Shown here: piece by piece, positions 1 to 7,735 of the stretch | Layout: every line of letters begins with the position of its first letter | Position numbering within the stretch: position 1 is the first letter of the stretch | Origin: VMCP01 sp964415065 | GTDB taxonomy: Bacteria > Bacteroidota > Bacteroidia > NS11-12g > UBA955 | Reading direction: 5' to 3' | DNA: 64,000 bases | Assembly: GCA_964415065.1 (NCBI GenBank) | Contig: CAYPYX010000005.1 | Location: 22,827 to 86,826, forward strand | Program-made: the position numbers and the translations under genes | The notes under the pieces: generated by a model | Told to the model about the DNA's origin: nothing | The model's input: the letters and a program-made list of their open reading frames with translations, nothing else | Database searches by the model: none

Positions 1-626
1 CCGATGAAGCAGCAACACAACATCTAGGTAACTTCCATTTCTTACGTCAACAACGTAAAATGTCGACTGGTGTTCCTAATCTTTCATTAGCCGATTTTCT
101 GAATCCAGATGATGTAGATTATTTAGGCGGTTTCGCAGTAACCTCGGGAATTGGTTTGGATAAAATTGTAGCCCAATATGACCAAAATCACGACGATTAC
201 AACAGCATAATGGCAAAAGCCCTTGCTGATCGTTTAGCGGAGGCATATGCTGAATATTTGCACGAATTGGTTCGTAAAGATTTTTGGGGATATTCTTCCG
301 AAGAACAACTCAGTTTGGAAGAATTAATACGTGAGAATTATCAAGGCATTCGTCCAGCACCTGGTTATCCCGCTTGTCCCGATCACACAGAAAAGAAATT
401 CTTGTTTGAATTACTAAACAAACATTACGATACTTCCATTGAACTAACAGAGAGTATGGCCATGTGGCCCGCTTCTAGTGTTAGCGGTTGGTTCTTCGCC
501 CATCCTGAATCAAAATACTTCGGACTGGGTAAAATACAAAAAGACCAAGTTGAGGAATATGCTCGTCGCAAAAAAATGGATGTCTCGGAAATCGAAAGAT
601 GGCTTAGACCAGTATTGGGATACTAA
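1..626 (+). CDS. metH: Cobalamin-dependent methionine synthase MetH, C-terminal activation domain (5' truncated)
   Basis: MetH moves a methyl group from methyltetrahydrofolate to homocysteine through cobalamin. Only its C-terminal reactivation domain is present, which binds S-adenosylmethionine to remethylate oxidised cobalamin. The frame is open from base 3 to the stop, so the gene starts outside the window and the ATG at base 60 is internal. The hallmark SAM-binding segment RPAPGYPACPDH lies at about bases 351-386, preceded by NLSLADF and followed near the end by the conserved SxSGWFFAHPES and YFxxGKI segments. The gene ends 15 bases from the convergent di-haem protein gene. Family assignment is firm from the motifs; nothing can be said about the upstream folate, homocysteine and cobalamin domains. 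Confidence 0.94.
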   Translation, partial: DEAATQHLGNFHFLRQQRKMSTGVPNLSLADFLNPDDVDYLGGFAVTSGIGLDKIVAQYDQNHDDYNSIMAKALADRLAEAYAEYLHELVRKDFWGYSSEEQLSLEELIRENYQGIRPAPGYPACPDHTEKKFLFELLNKHYDTSIELTESMAMWPASSVSGWFFAHPESKYFGLGKIQKDQVEEYARRKKMDVSEIERWLRPVLGY

Positions 627-641
627 TAAAAGAAGGATTTT

Positions 642-1787
642 TTATTTAAATGGATTGCTGTATGCCGGGTTCGAAATTAATACCGAATCAGTCATGGTTC
701 TCAAATAAGCTACTAAATCATCCTTTTGTTGTTGAGACAGATTCAATTGAATTCCACCATGCGCACTCATTTGCGGATGTATATTCGGATGATCATAATT
801 CACACCAGAAGAATAATGTTCAACCACTTCTTCCAATGTATTAAATCGTCCATCATGCATATATGGAGCAGTTAATGCAATATTCAGTAATGAAGGTGCT
901 TTAAATGTCCCCAAATCCTGTGAACGGTTAGTTATACCACCTACACCTTTATCAACTACAGGACCTGGCAACCCATTGGAGGCGATTCCTCCCATCAATG
1001 GATTCTGTTGTTGGGCCATTTCACCTCCGTGACAATGGAAACAATCTGCTCCCTTTGTTTTGCCTTGCGCATCAAAGTCCACTAATCCATTAAATATAAA
1101 CGCACCTCGCAACTCTGAGGCATTTAATAAATGAGAATTTGTACCCGGGAAAAACTGATTGAATCGGGAATCCTTGCTTACAATGGAAAGTAAGAACTGT
1201 TCCATGGCTTTCGACATATCCAATAGATTCGGTTCAGAATTAAAGGCCTTATTGAAATAATCTATGTATTTCTGATTTCTGCGCAAACGTGTTTCTAATA
1301 ATGGCAAGGTCATAGCCATTTCGTTATGCGCCTGAATGGGTTCAAACACCAAATCTCTTAAAGTATTGACACGCGCATCCCAGAAAAACTTGCGAGAATA
1401 CGCCATGTTGAATAAACTCGGTGCATTTCTCCCTGTTTTTAATCCAAATACACCAGTGCTTAACTTTCGAGGGTCAGCAAATGCGTATTCTTGAAAGTGA
1501 CATGAACTGCAACTTATACTCGAATCGATGGAGAGAACGGGATCATAAAACAACATTCTTCCCAAATAAATTCCCTCAACTGTAAAAGGATTATCTGAAG
1601 GAAGAGAGGGCATTCCAAAATCAGTTGGGAAAATATCTGTAGGACTTACTGCAGTTGGTTTATAAACGTTTTTATTTTTTGAGGGATCTTCTTCTTCCCT
1701 ACATGATATTGTTACAAAAACGATGGTTGCATATAAAAACATCTGCCGCAACATTCGCTGTCCAGTGAGTTCTAAAAACTTGTTCAT
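642..1787 (-). CDS. MbnH-like di-haem cytochrome c peroxidase/MauG-family lipoprotein
   Basis: A 381-residue secreted protein of the bacterial di-haem peroxidase/MauG family. Two haem c sites are visible: CSSCH (residues 93-97) and CFHCH (249-253). A C-terminal YMHDGRF segment carries a candidate distal axial ligand, Met310. The N-terminus is a signal sequence ending in VTISC (Cys29), so it is probably a lipoprotein; the acidic CREEED after the cysteine resembles the Bacteroidota surface-export signal. It lies 77 bases after an MbnP-type gene. In that family pair, MbnH oxidises a tryptophan of MbnP to kynurenine so that MbnP can bind copper(I). From sequence alone a classical H2O2-scavenging peroxidase is possible; the MbnP neighbour makes the MbnH role the better inference. 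Confidence 0.85.
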   Translation of the reverse strand: MNKFLELTGQRMLRQMFLYATIVFVTISCREEEDPSKNKNVYKPTAVSPTDIFPTDFGMPSLPSDNPFTVEGIYLGRMLFYDPVLSIDSSISCSSCHFQEYAFADPRKLSTGVFGLKTGRNAPSLFNMAYSRKFFWDARVNTLRDLVFEPIQAHNEMAMTLPLLETRLRRNQKYIDYFNKAFNSEPNLLDMSKAMEQFLLSIVSKDSRFNQFFPGTNSHLLNASELRGAFIFNGLVDFDAQGKTKGADCFHCHGGEMAQQQNPLMGGIASNGLPGPVVDKGVGGITNRSQDLGTFKAPSLLNIALTAPYMHDGRFNTLEEVVEHYSSGVNYDHPNIHPQMSAHGGIQLNLSQQQKDDLVAYLRTMTDSVLISNPAYSNPFK

Positions 1788-1864
1788 GACCTATTTACTT
1801 CAGACCAATTTTTAATATTAAATATATACTATTCTCTCAACTCGAGCATTTGATCCATGAACGA

Positions 1865-2650
1865 TCATTTCACATCTGCCAACTCGAAAACCCCATTTTG
1901 CATGTTTTCCAATATCTTTTCCATCAACTGAAATTCTAATGTACCTTCAGAATGCGAAACGGATTTTGTTTTTAACGCAATATTGTTGGGAAAGCTAAAG
2001 AAACGCTCTGCATGCATGTTGATGGTGGCCGTTTTAGATGTTTTTTCAATGCTGAACGAAAAAGGCAGTTCGTAATTGCGAACTAATGGCATAGTAGCTG
2101 TGTGGAAACTAAACCCTTTAGAAGAACTACCAGCAGCCGTGTCTTTAAACAAACCGTCTAATGCTTGGAATATATAACCGCCCGACCAGCCCCAATGCAT
2201 ACCATTCAAATTGGGATTCAATGGATGATCCGAAGGCCATTTGCTCGGATCACCATGATTGATAGCCGAATCCAATCCAATCATAAATGAAATGCCTTTA
2301 TAATTTCCAGGAGGAATTCCTTTGTAAGTAAACTCAGTTCTTTTGCCTCTGGGACTAATCCACTGATATCCATCACCCAACAATACCGTGTCTCCATCCT
2401 CTTTTATTAAAGCTAAATGCGATACTATAAATGCCCAATTCGTGATATCAAACAACTCACCCGACGATTTAGGAGAAAAAGTATTCGTACCTAACGCTGG
2501 TAAATCCTTTCCATTTATCAATCCAACCCAATTCAGCTTTAACTCAATTGGTTGATTGTTTGTCGGAGGATCTACAGGCTTTTTTTCACAGGATGATAAT
2601 CCTAAGATCCCTAAAACAGTTACCAAACTTAAAATACTATATTTTTTCAT
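1865..2650 (-). CDS. MbnP-family copper-binding lipoprotein
   Basis: A 261-residue lipoprotein (signal peptide, Cys21 in LSSC) of the MbnP family, secreted proteins that bind copper after a conserved tryptophan is converted to kynurenine. The diagnostic segment NGMHWGWSGGYIF is at about residues 149-161, with candidate ligands and modification sites His132, His142, His152, Trp153 and Trp155. The preceding GIPPGNYKGISFMIGLD segment is also typical. It starts 5 bases after the M1 peptidase stop and is followed by the di-haem partner, so the three genes look like one operon on the minus strand. No methanobactin biosynthesis genes are present, so a general copper-acquisition or copper-handling role is inferred. 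Family recognition is from motifs; no search was possible. Confidence 0.83.
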   Translation of the reverse strand: MKKYSILSLVTVLGILGLSSCEKKPVDPPTNNQPIELKLNWVGLINGKDLPALGTNTFSPKSSGELFDITNWAFIVSHLALIKEDGDTVLLGDGYQWISPRGKRTEFTYKGIPPGNYKGISFMIGLDSAINHGDPSKWPSDHPLNPNLNGMHWGWSGGYIFQALDGLFKDTAAGSSSKGFSFHTATMPLVRNYELPFSFSIEKTSKTATINMHAERFFSFPNNIALKTKSVSHSEGTLEFQLMEKILENMQNGVFELADVK

Positions 2651-2655
2651 ATTAT

Positions 2656-4593
2656 TCAGGACTTAATCCACTTTTTCAAATATACTTTATTATCAGTAAA
2701 AATCTTAATAATATAAGTACCGGTTGACAAAGAACTTACATCGATTGAAACATTTTGTATTGAACTTGAGCCAAATTCACTGGTTCGGATAGTTTGACCC
2801 AGCAACGATATAATCTCAATTTTTGAAATATCTGGATTTCGGGATTTAACATTCACTATTTCGCCATTTGAAGGATTGGGAAACACGAATACTGGATCTT
2901 CTTGTATTTTTCCTAAATTCATCCCTCCAACTGCTGCTTTAGCTAGAACTGTAACTTGAGGATCGAAAATGGCTGTGTCTACATCAAATAAAACACTTAA
3001 CGTGTAATCTTCCGTGAGTTTTTGAGGAGTAAATATTTTTAATTCTTCCCGACCGGTTAACTTGTTTTTGAACAGTATGGGTATGGAAATTTTCCAAAAT
3101 GGTACAGATGGATTTGAAGGAGTTTGTTCGATTTTTACTTTTAAAGTACTACCTCTCTGTTCCCAATTTATTTTCAAGTAAGGAAAGCCATCACCTTCAT
3201 ACCACTGCTTGAAAAATTCTTGCAAGTTTTGACCTGAAACGGATTCCATGATCGATCTAAACTGTTCGGTTGTAGCAAATCCAATGGTTTTGCGGGAGTT
3301 TAAATATTGTCGACATCCCTCGAAAAACAAAGAATCACCTAATCTAACACGCAACATGTGTAAAAGCCAGGCACCCTTTCTGTAGGTCAAACGCCCATTA
3401 AATAATTGATTTACAGAAGAAGTATCTTTAGGTTTCACAGACCCATTAGGGTCAGCTGTAATATCTACTCGAGTACCTCGCATTTTATCCCTGAAAGTAC
3501 TTTTATCGTAAATATATTCATAAGCAACAGAGGTTAAATAAGTGGCAAATCCTTCATTCAACCATAAATCATTCCAGGAACCACAAGTTACTAAATCTCC
3601 AAACCACTGATGTGCCAATTCATGTGCAGTTAAATCAAATGAAAAGTTAACCATAAAGCTCATAGTCTGGTGTTCCATTCCACCACCCCAAGTAAATTGT
3701 GCATGACCATACTTTTCATTCATGAATGGATATTCAATGAACAAACTATCGAACAGACGCAACATAGGCAAAACACGTTTTGCCTCTAATTGAGTGGTTT
3801 GTAAAAACTGAGGAAATACGTAGTTTACAACGGGTAGCGAATCCGTTCTGCCATGAAATTTTGCATAATCCGTAAACTCTGTGTAATTAGTTACAGCTAT
3901 TGCCACAAGATACGTAGCTACAGGATGACGGTGTTTCCAGTAATGAATAGATTTACTTGCGCTACTAGTATCCACTTTTACCAATATACCATTGCTTCCA
4001 ACTTTAAAATCTCGAGCCGTTTCAACGATAATATCAATAGAATCAATCTTATCAGACAATGTCTGTTTGCAGGGCCACCAAAACGGTGCACCATAGGGTT
4101 GACTTAAGGTATGAATTATAGGGCCCGTAGAATGAGCATCATAGGTATATGCACCAAATCCACCCGGGATACTTGCCGGATTACCCTGATAAAAAACAGT
4201 AAAGGAATCTCGCTCACCATCTATCCATAGCCCATTCTTGAAAACAAAAACTTTGTTACCTTTTCGATTGAATTTAGTGGAAATTCCTCGGTAAAGTACG
4301 CTGTCAACCATCATGTCAGCAATCAAATCAAATGCCAAAGAATCGTAGTTTCCACCTTGAACTTGAAACGAAAAAAGTACGTTTCCTGATATATTGGAAT
4401 TCATCTTCGGATTCAATTTCCAATTACAACGATGGTATTGAATATCATACCCATGAAAATTAGGAGTACTAGAACGTTTTTGAACATCCATCAAAGCCTG
4501 CAAATGCTGTTTTTCGGCACAAATTATATCTTCATCAATTTGTGCATTAAGAGGTAAAACCAACACCAACAGAAAGTTCAAAATCCAACGCAT
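2656..4593 (-). CDS. Secreted M1-family metallo-aminopeptidase with T9SS sorting domain
   Basis: A 645-residue zinc aminopeptidase. The zinc site is HELAH (residues 324-328) plus Glu347 in LNEGFATY, 19 residues on, exactly as in M1 peptidases. A GGGMEHQ segment about 30 residues earlier matches the exopeptidase GxMEN element. It has a signal peptide (LLVLVLPLNAQ) and ends in a type IX secretion sorting domain: VFPNPSNGE, then KIEIISLLGQ, then STGTYIIKI and a terminal LKKW. It is therefore probably exported across the outer membrane by T9SS. It is first in the operon with MbnP and MbnH. A near-consensus promoter box lies 4 bases before the ATG. The substrate is unknown; its coupling to copper-protein genes is unusual. 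Confidence 0.9.
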   Translation of the reverse strand: MRWILNFLLVLVLPLNAQIDEDIICAEKQHLQALMDVQKRSSTPNFHGYDIQYHRCNWKLNPKMNSNISGNVLFSFQVQGGNYDSLAFDLIADMMVDSVLYRGISTKFNRKGNKVFVFKNGLWIDGERDSFTVFYQGNPASIPGGFGAYTYDAHSTGPIIHTLSQPYGAPFWWPCKQTLSDKIDSIDIIVETARDFKVGSNGILVKVDTSSASKSIHYWKHRHPVATYLVAIAVTNYTEFTDYAKFHGRTDSLPVVNYVFPQFLQTTQLEAKRVLPMLRLFDSLFIEYPFMNEKYGHAQFTWGGGMEHQTMSFMVNFSFDLTAHELAHQWFGDLVTCGSWNDLWLNEGFATYLTSVAYEYIYDKSTFRDKMRGTRVDITADPNGSVKPKDTSSVNQLFNGRLTYRKGAWLLHMLRVRLGDSLFFEGCRQYLNSRKTIGFATTEQFRSIMESVSGQNLQEFFKQWYEGDGFPYLKINWEQRGSTLKVKIEQTPSNPSVPFWKISIPILFKNKLTGREELKIFTPQKLTEDYTLSVLFDVDTAIFDPQVTVLAKAAVGGMNLGKIQEDPVFVFPNPSNGEIVNVKSRNPDISKIEIISLLGQTIRTSEFGSSSIQNVSIDVSSLSTGTYIIKIFTDNKVYLKKWIKS

Positions 4594-4597
4594 CTCA

Positions 4598-4605
4598 CAA
4601 ATTTC
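4598..4605 (-). promoter_or_regulatory. Promoter -7-like element (GAAATTTG), 4 bases before the M1 peptidase ATG
   Basis: One mismatch to the Bacteroidota TAnnTTTG element. With four bases between box and ATG, transcription would begin at or next to the start codon. No clear -33 TTTG is visible. It would drive the M1-MbnP-MbnH operon. Confidence 0.45.
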
Positions 4606-4658
4606 GTATTTTAATTCAAATCCCCCATTCTTTCAACGCATATTCCATAAATTTCGAC

Positions 4659-4666
4659 GAATTTTG
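4659..4666 (+). promoter_or_regulatory. Promoter -7-like element (GAATTTTG), 4 bases before the EamA GTG start
   Basis: One mismatch to TAnnTTTG, four bases from the GTG start codon at 4671. It supports that start over an ATG in another frame at 4664. Confidence 0.4.
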
Positions 4667-4670
4667 CAGT

Positions 4671-5615
4671 GTGAAATATACGTGGTTGCCCGTTTTTATC
4701 ATTGTCCTCTTGGGCTGCATTTGGGGAAGTTCATTCATCTTGATGAAATACGGCTTGGCTGTTTTCAGTCCCATTCAAGTTGCCGGTACCCGTTTGGTTG
4801 TAGCAGGAGCAGTATTATTACCTTGGGTAATCAAATATTCTTTTATAAAACCCTTAAGAAACCAACCATCTAACCTAAATTTTTCTGACTATTTTTGGCT
4901 GTTTGCAAGTGGGGTATTAGGAAATGCCATTCCTGCATTTTTATTTTCCACGGCGGGAAGGTTAATTCCCTCCGGATTATCGGGGATATTAAATGCTTTT
5001 ACCCCTATGTTTACTTTACTTTTTGCTTTTTGGGTATTCCGTGAGAAATTGGATAAAGCCGGAATTATTGGTGTTATTCTCGGGCTGGCAGGAGCAGTTT
5101 TTCTATTTGCACCTAGTTTATTACACTACGGTGAACCCATTTCATTGCTAGGCTCGTTGATGCCTTTAGCTGCTGCAATGCTTTATGGATTAAACATCAA
5201 CATTATTAAACATAAACTCGGCCATCTGCCTGCAATGGTAAAAACGGCTTACCCCTTTGTTTTTGTAGGATTACTATATTCAGGTATACTTTGGTACACC
5301 GATTTTTTCAATGCATGGAAGGAACATCCAGGCGATTTAAAATTATTCGAAAGTCGCGGAAATATTAGTGCTAACACCGCTTTCTTTTACCTGTTTCTTT
5401 TAGGTTTCATGGGCAGCGCCGTTTCCATGATCTTATTTAATTACATCATTAGATACGTTTCACCCTTAGTTGCCTCAACCAATACCTTCATAATTCCTGT
5501 TACCGCAGTTATGTGGGGATTTGCGGATCATGAACAATTAACATGGAACGTTTTTGTTGGGATGTTATTCCTACTAGCAGCCGTATTTATTATTATACGA
5601 AAACCTAAGATCTAA
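4671..5615 (+). CDS. EamA/DMT-superfamily transporter
   Basis: A 314-residue, very hydrophobic protein with about ten membrane segments arranged as two repeats, typical of EamA (drug/metabolite transporter) permeases in the inner membrane. The N-terminal signature LLGCIWGSSFILMKYGL and the repeat-end signatures AFWVFREKLDKAGIIGVILGL and NTFIIPVTAVMWGF (second half) fit the family. The start is GTG at 4671, placed directly behind a promoter-like box. It is transcribed divergently from the M1 operon and followed by a weak hairpin. EamA members export amino acids, metabolites or drugs; the substrate cannot be read from sequence. Confidence 0.88.
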   Translation: MKYTWLPVFIIVLLGCIWGSSFILMKYGLAVFSPIQVAGTRLVVAGAVLLPWVIKYSFIKPLRNQPSNLNFSDYFWLFASGVLGNAIPAFLFSTAGRLIPSGLSGILNAFTPMFTLLFAFWVFREKLDKAGIIGVILGLAGAVFLFAPSLLHYGEPISLLGSLMPLAAAMLYGLNINIIKHKLGHLPAMVKTAYPFVFVGLLYSGILWYTDFFNAWKEHPGDLKLFESRGNISANTAFFYLFLLGFMGSAVSMILFNYIIRYVSPLVASTNTFIIPVTAVMWGFADHEQLTWNVFVGMLFLLAAVFIIIRKPKI

Positions 5616-5644
5616 TTTTATAATTTCAAATTTAACTTGAAATA

Positions 5645-5663
5645 AATCCGTTTTTAAAGGATT
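5645..5663. terminator. Weak hairpin after the EamA gene
   Basis: An inverted repeat of AATCC and GGATT separated by nine bases lies 30 bases past the EamA stop. The arms are short, so this is only a possible terminator. Confidence 0.25.
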
Positions 5664-5784
5664 ACCCGTTAAACTTGCAGCTAAGGAAAATGTTAGATAA
5701 AACAGCAGAATGACTGAATGATATCAGACTCTTACAAAGAGCAGAATTAACAATAACACTTAAATATACATTTAGTATTTTGTT

Positions 5785-5792
5785 TACATTTG
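5785..5792 (+). promoter_or_regulatory. Promoter -7 element (TACATTTG) within an operator-like palindrome
   Basis: An exact TAnnTTTG match five bases before the ATG at 5798, implying a leaderless or nearly leaderless mRNA. It sits inside a perfect inverted repeat, TTTACA-N4-TGTAAA (5783-5798), which reaches the A of the start codon. A dimeric regulator bound there would block initiation. Confidence 0.55.
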
Positions 5793-5797
5793 TGTAA

Positions 5798-7393
5798 ATG
5801 AACTTCTCAAGCATTTTCAATCCCGAACAATTTGTTCAATCTGATAATATTGGCTCGAATGCGAGTTTTAATTCCTATAATGAATTAGGTATCCCCCAAT
5901 TACTACCTTCAGCAAGTTCAGGTATTCAACATATTTATTCAGATAATACATCCACCTTCCAAAATTTTAGTCCCGTAGATGCTAAGCACCTAAATGATTT
6001 CAACGAAGTTGATTTCGCTGGATTCAATTCCATAATCCAAAAAGCAGAACAAGCATCAAAAATATGGAGAACTTGGCCTGCTCCTAAGCGCGGTGAAGTG
6101 GTTCGCCAAATTGGTAATCAATTGCGCATTCACAAACAAGCATTGGGTGAATTAGTGAGTTATGAAATGGGGAAAAGCTTACAAGAAGGATTGGGAGAAG
6201 TGCAAGAAATGATTGATATCTGCGACTTCGCAGTTGGCCTATCACGTCAATTACATGGATTAACCATGCACAGTGAAAGACCAGATCATAGAATGTATGA
6301 ACAATGGCATCCATTAGGTATAGTGGGAATCATTTCGGCATTTAACTTTCCGGTTGCAGTATGGAGCTGGAATGCAATGATTGCTGCCGTATGTGGCAAT
6401 GCTAGTGTTTGGAAACCTTCCGAAAAAACTCCTGCTACCGCGCAGGCAGTTCAAAATATACTCGCCCAAGTTATCGTCGATAACCAATTACCCGAAGGCC
6501 TTTTTTGCATTATACAAGGCGGAAAAACCGTTGGAGAATGGCTTTGTAATGATGAAAAAGTAACCCTAATAAGTGCAACAGGAAGTATTCGTATGGGTAA
6601 AGAAGTAGCCCAAACTGTGGCACAACGTTTAGGTAAGACCTTGTTGGAATTAGGCGGAAACAATGCTATAATTATTTCAGAAAATGCCAATTTGCAACTC
6701 GCCATTCGTGCAGTTGTATTCGGTGCTGTTGGTACTGCAGGACAACGTTGTACTTCCACTCGACGATTGATTATTCATGAAAGTCGTTACGAAGAATTTA
6801 AAAACTTATTGATACAAGCCTACAAACAAATCAAAATTGGAAATCCGTTGGATTCTTCCTACCACGTGGGTCCTTTAATTGATAAACAAGCTGTTTCTGC
6901 ATATACGAATGCAATTAAATCATTAGTAACAGAAGGTGGTAACATTTTATTTGGAAATGAAGTTCTAAGCGGTCCGGGTTACGAAAGTGGTTGTTATGTA
7001 GTTCCTACAATTTGTGAGGCTGAAAATCATTTCCATATTGTACAAGAAGAAACTTTTGCGCCTATTTTATACTTAATGAAATACAGCAACTTAGAAGAGG
7101 CGATTGACTTACAAAATGGGGTAAAACAAGGTCTTTCAAGTGCTATTTTCACTGATAGACTGCAAGAAGCAGAACGTTTCTTATCTGCATCAGGATCAGA
7201 TTGCGGAATTGCCAATGTGAATATCGGTACCTCAGGCGCTGAAATCGGGGGTGCCTTTGGGGGAGAAAAAGAAACAGGAGGCGGCAGAGAATCTGGCTCT
7301 GACGCATGGAAAGCCTATATGCGCCGACAAACCAATACCATTAATTATGGTAGCAATTTACCCCTTGCTCAAGGTATTGAATTCAACTTTTAA
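5798..7393 (+). CDS. ALDH7-family aldehyde dehydrogenase (piperideine-6-carboxylate / aminoadipate-semialdehyde dehydrogenase type)
   Basis: A 531-residue NAD(P)-dependent aldehyde dehydrogenase of the antiquitin/AmaB (ALDH7) group, which oxidises alpha-aminoadipate semialdehyde in lysine breakdown. Visible motifs are GIISAFNFPVAVWSWN (coenzyme site), LELGGNNA with the catalytic-base glutamate, and GTAGQRCTSTRR with the nucleophilic cysteine. The ALDH7-specific C-terminus is also present: SGAEIGGAFGGEKETGGGRESGSD, then YMRRQTNTINY and LPLAQGI. Length fits, with about 20 extra residues at the N-terminus. No other lysine-degradation genes are nearby and it appears to be a single-gene unit. ALDH7 membership is clear; the physiological substrate is inferred. 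Confidence 0.9.
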   Translation: MNFSSIFNPEQFVQSDNIGSNASFNSYNELGIPQLLPSASSGIQHIYSDNTSTFQNFSPVDAKHLNDFNEVDFAGFNSIIQKAEQASKIWRTWPAPKRGEVVRQIGNQLRIHKQALGELVSYEMGKSLQEGLGEVQEMIDICDFAVGLSRQLHGLTMHSERPDHRMYEQWHPLGIVGIISAFNFPVAVWSWNAMIAAVCGNASVWKPSEKTPATAQAVQNILAQVIVDNQLPEGLFCIIQGGKTVGEWLCNDEKVTLISATGSIRMGKEVAQTVAQRLGKTLLELGGNNAIIISENANLQLAIRAVVFGAVGTAGQRCTSTRRLIIHESRYEEFKNLLIQAYKQIKIGNPLDSSYHVGPLIDKQAVSAYTNAIKSLVTEGGNILFGNEVLSGPGYESGCYVVPTICEAENHFHIVQEETFAPILYLMKYSNLEEAIDLQNGVKQGLSSAIFTDRLQEAERFLSASGSDCGIANVNIGTSGAEIGGAFGGEKETGGGRESGSDAWKAYMRRQTNTINYGSNLPLAQGIEFNF

Positions 7394-7485
7394 AACTGAT
7401 TGATTCAATTATAATCAATAGGTTAAAACCACCGCGTTTCTAGTTTAAAATTGCCAACAACAGAATTTATTCCTATCAACTGATT

Positions 7486-7693
7486 ACAGCCTAACGCTGT
7501 TTAAAATCGACCTTATCTTCAATTAGAGGAAAACTTAAAACCGCTAACTAAAGGTATTAAAACCGCAACCTAGCGGTGTTATTTCCAATTTGCGTATAAT
7601 TAAAATCGCTGACTAACGGCATTTTAAACCGCTACCTAGCGGTGTTATCTCCTATTGTCCTAAACCGTTTAAAACTGTTGGCCAAAATACTAG
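7486..7693. repeat. Degenerate ~66-bp tandem repeat with internal palindromes
   Basis: The gene-free stretch 7394-7735 holds an old tandem array. Units starting at 7496, 7562 and 7628 are 66 bases apart; the last two share about 24 of their first 25 bases. Each of those two carries a hairpin ACCGC-N6-GCGGT (7562-7577 and 7628-7643); an earlier one is ACAGC-N5-GCTGT (7486-7500). A second half-motif TTAAAAYCGCTRACTAA recurs at 7535 and 7600. A 15-base stretch TTAAAACTGTTGGCC at 7669 recurs at 7736, where it encodes the bamA end. No spacers, ORF or transposase is present. Confidence 0.75.
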
Positions 7694-7698
7694 CAGTC

Positions 7699-7729
7699 TA
7701 CAGACATGCTGAATGGCATTTGGTCTGTA
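7699..7729 (-). terminator. Bulged hairpin just past the bamA stop
   Basis: TACAGAC (7699-7705) pairs with GTCTGTA (7723-7729) and ATGC (7706-7709) with GCAT (7716-7719), leaving a 3-base bulge and a 6-base loop. It begins 7 bases beyond the minus-strand bamA stop. No strong U-tract follows on the minus strand. Confidence 0.45.
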
Positions 7730-7735
7730 CGGAGA

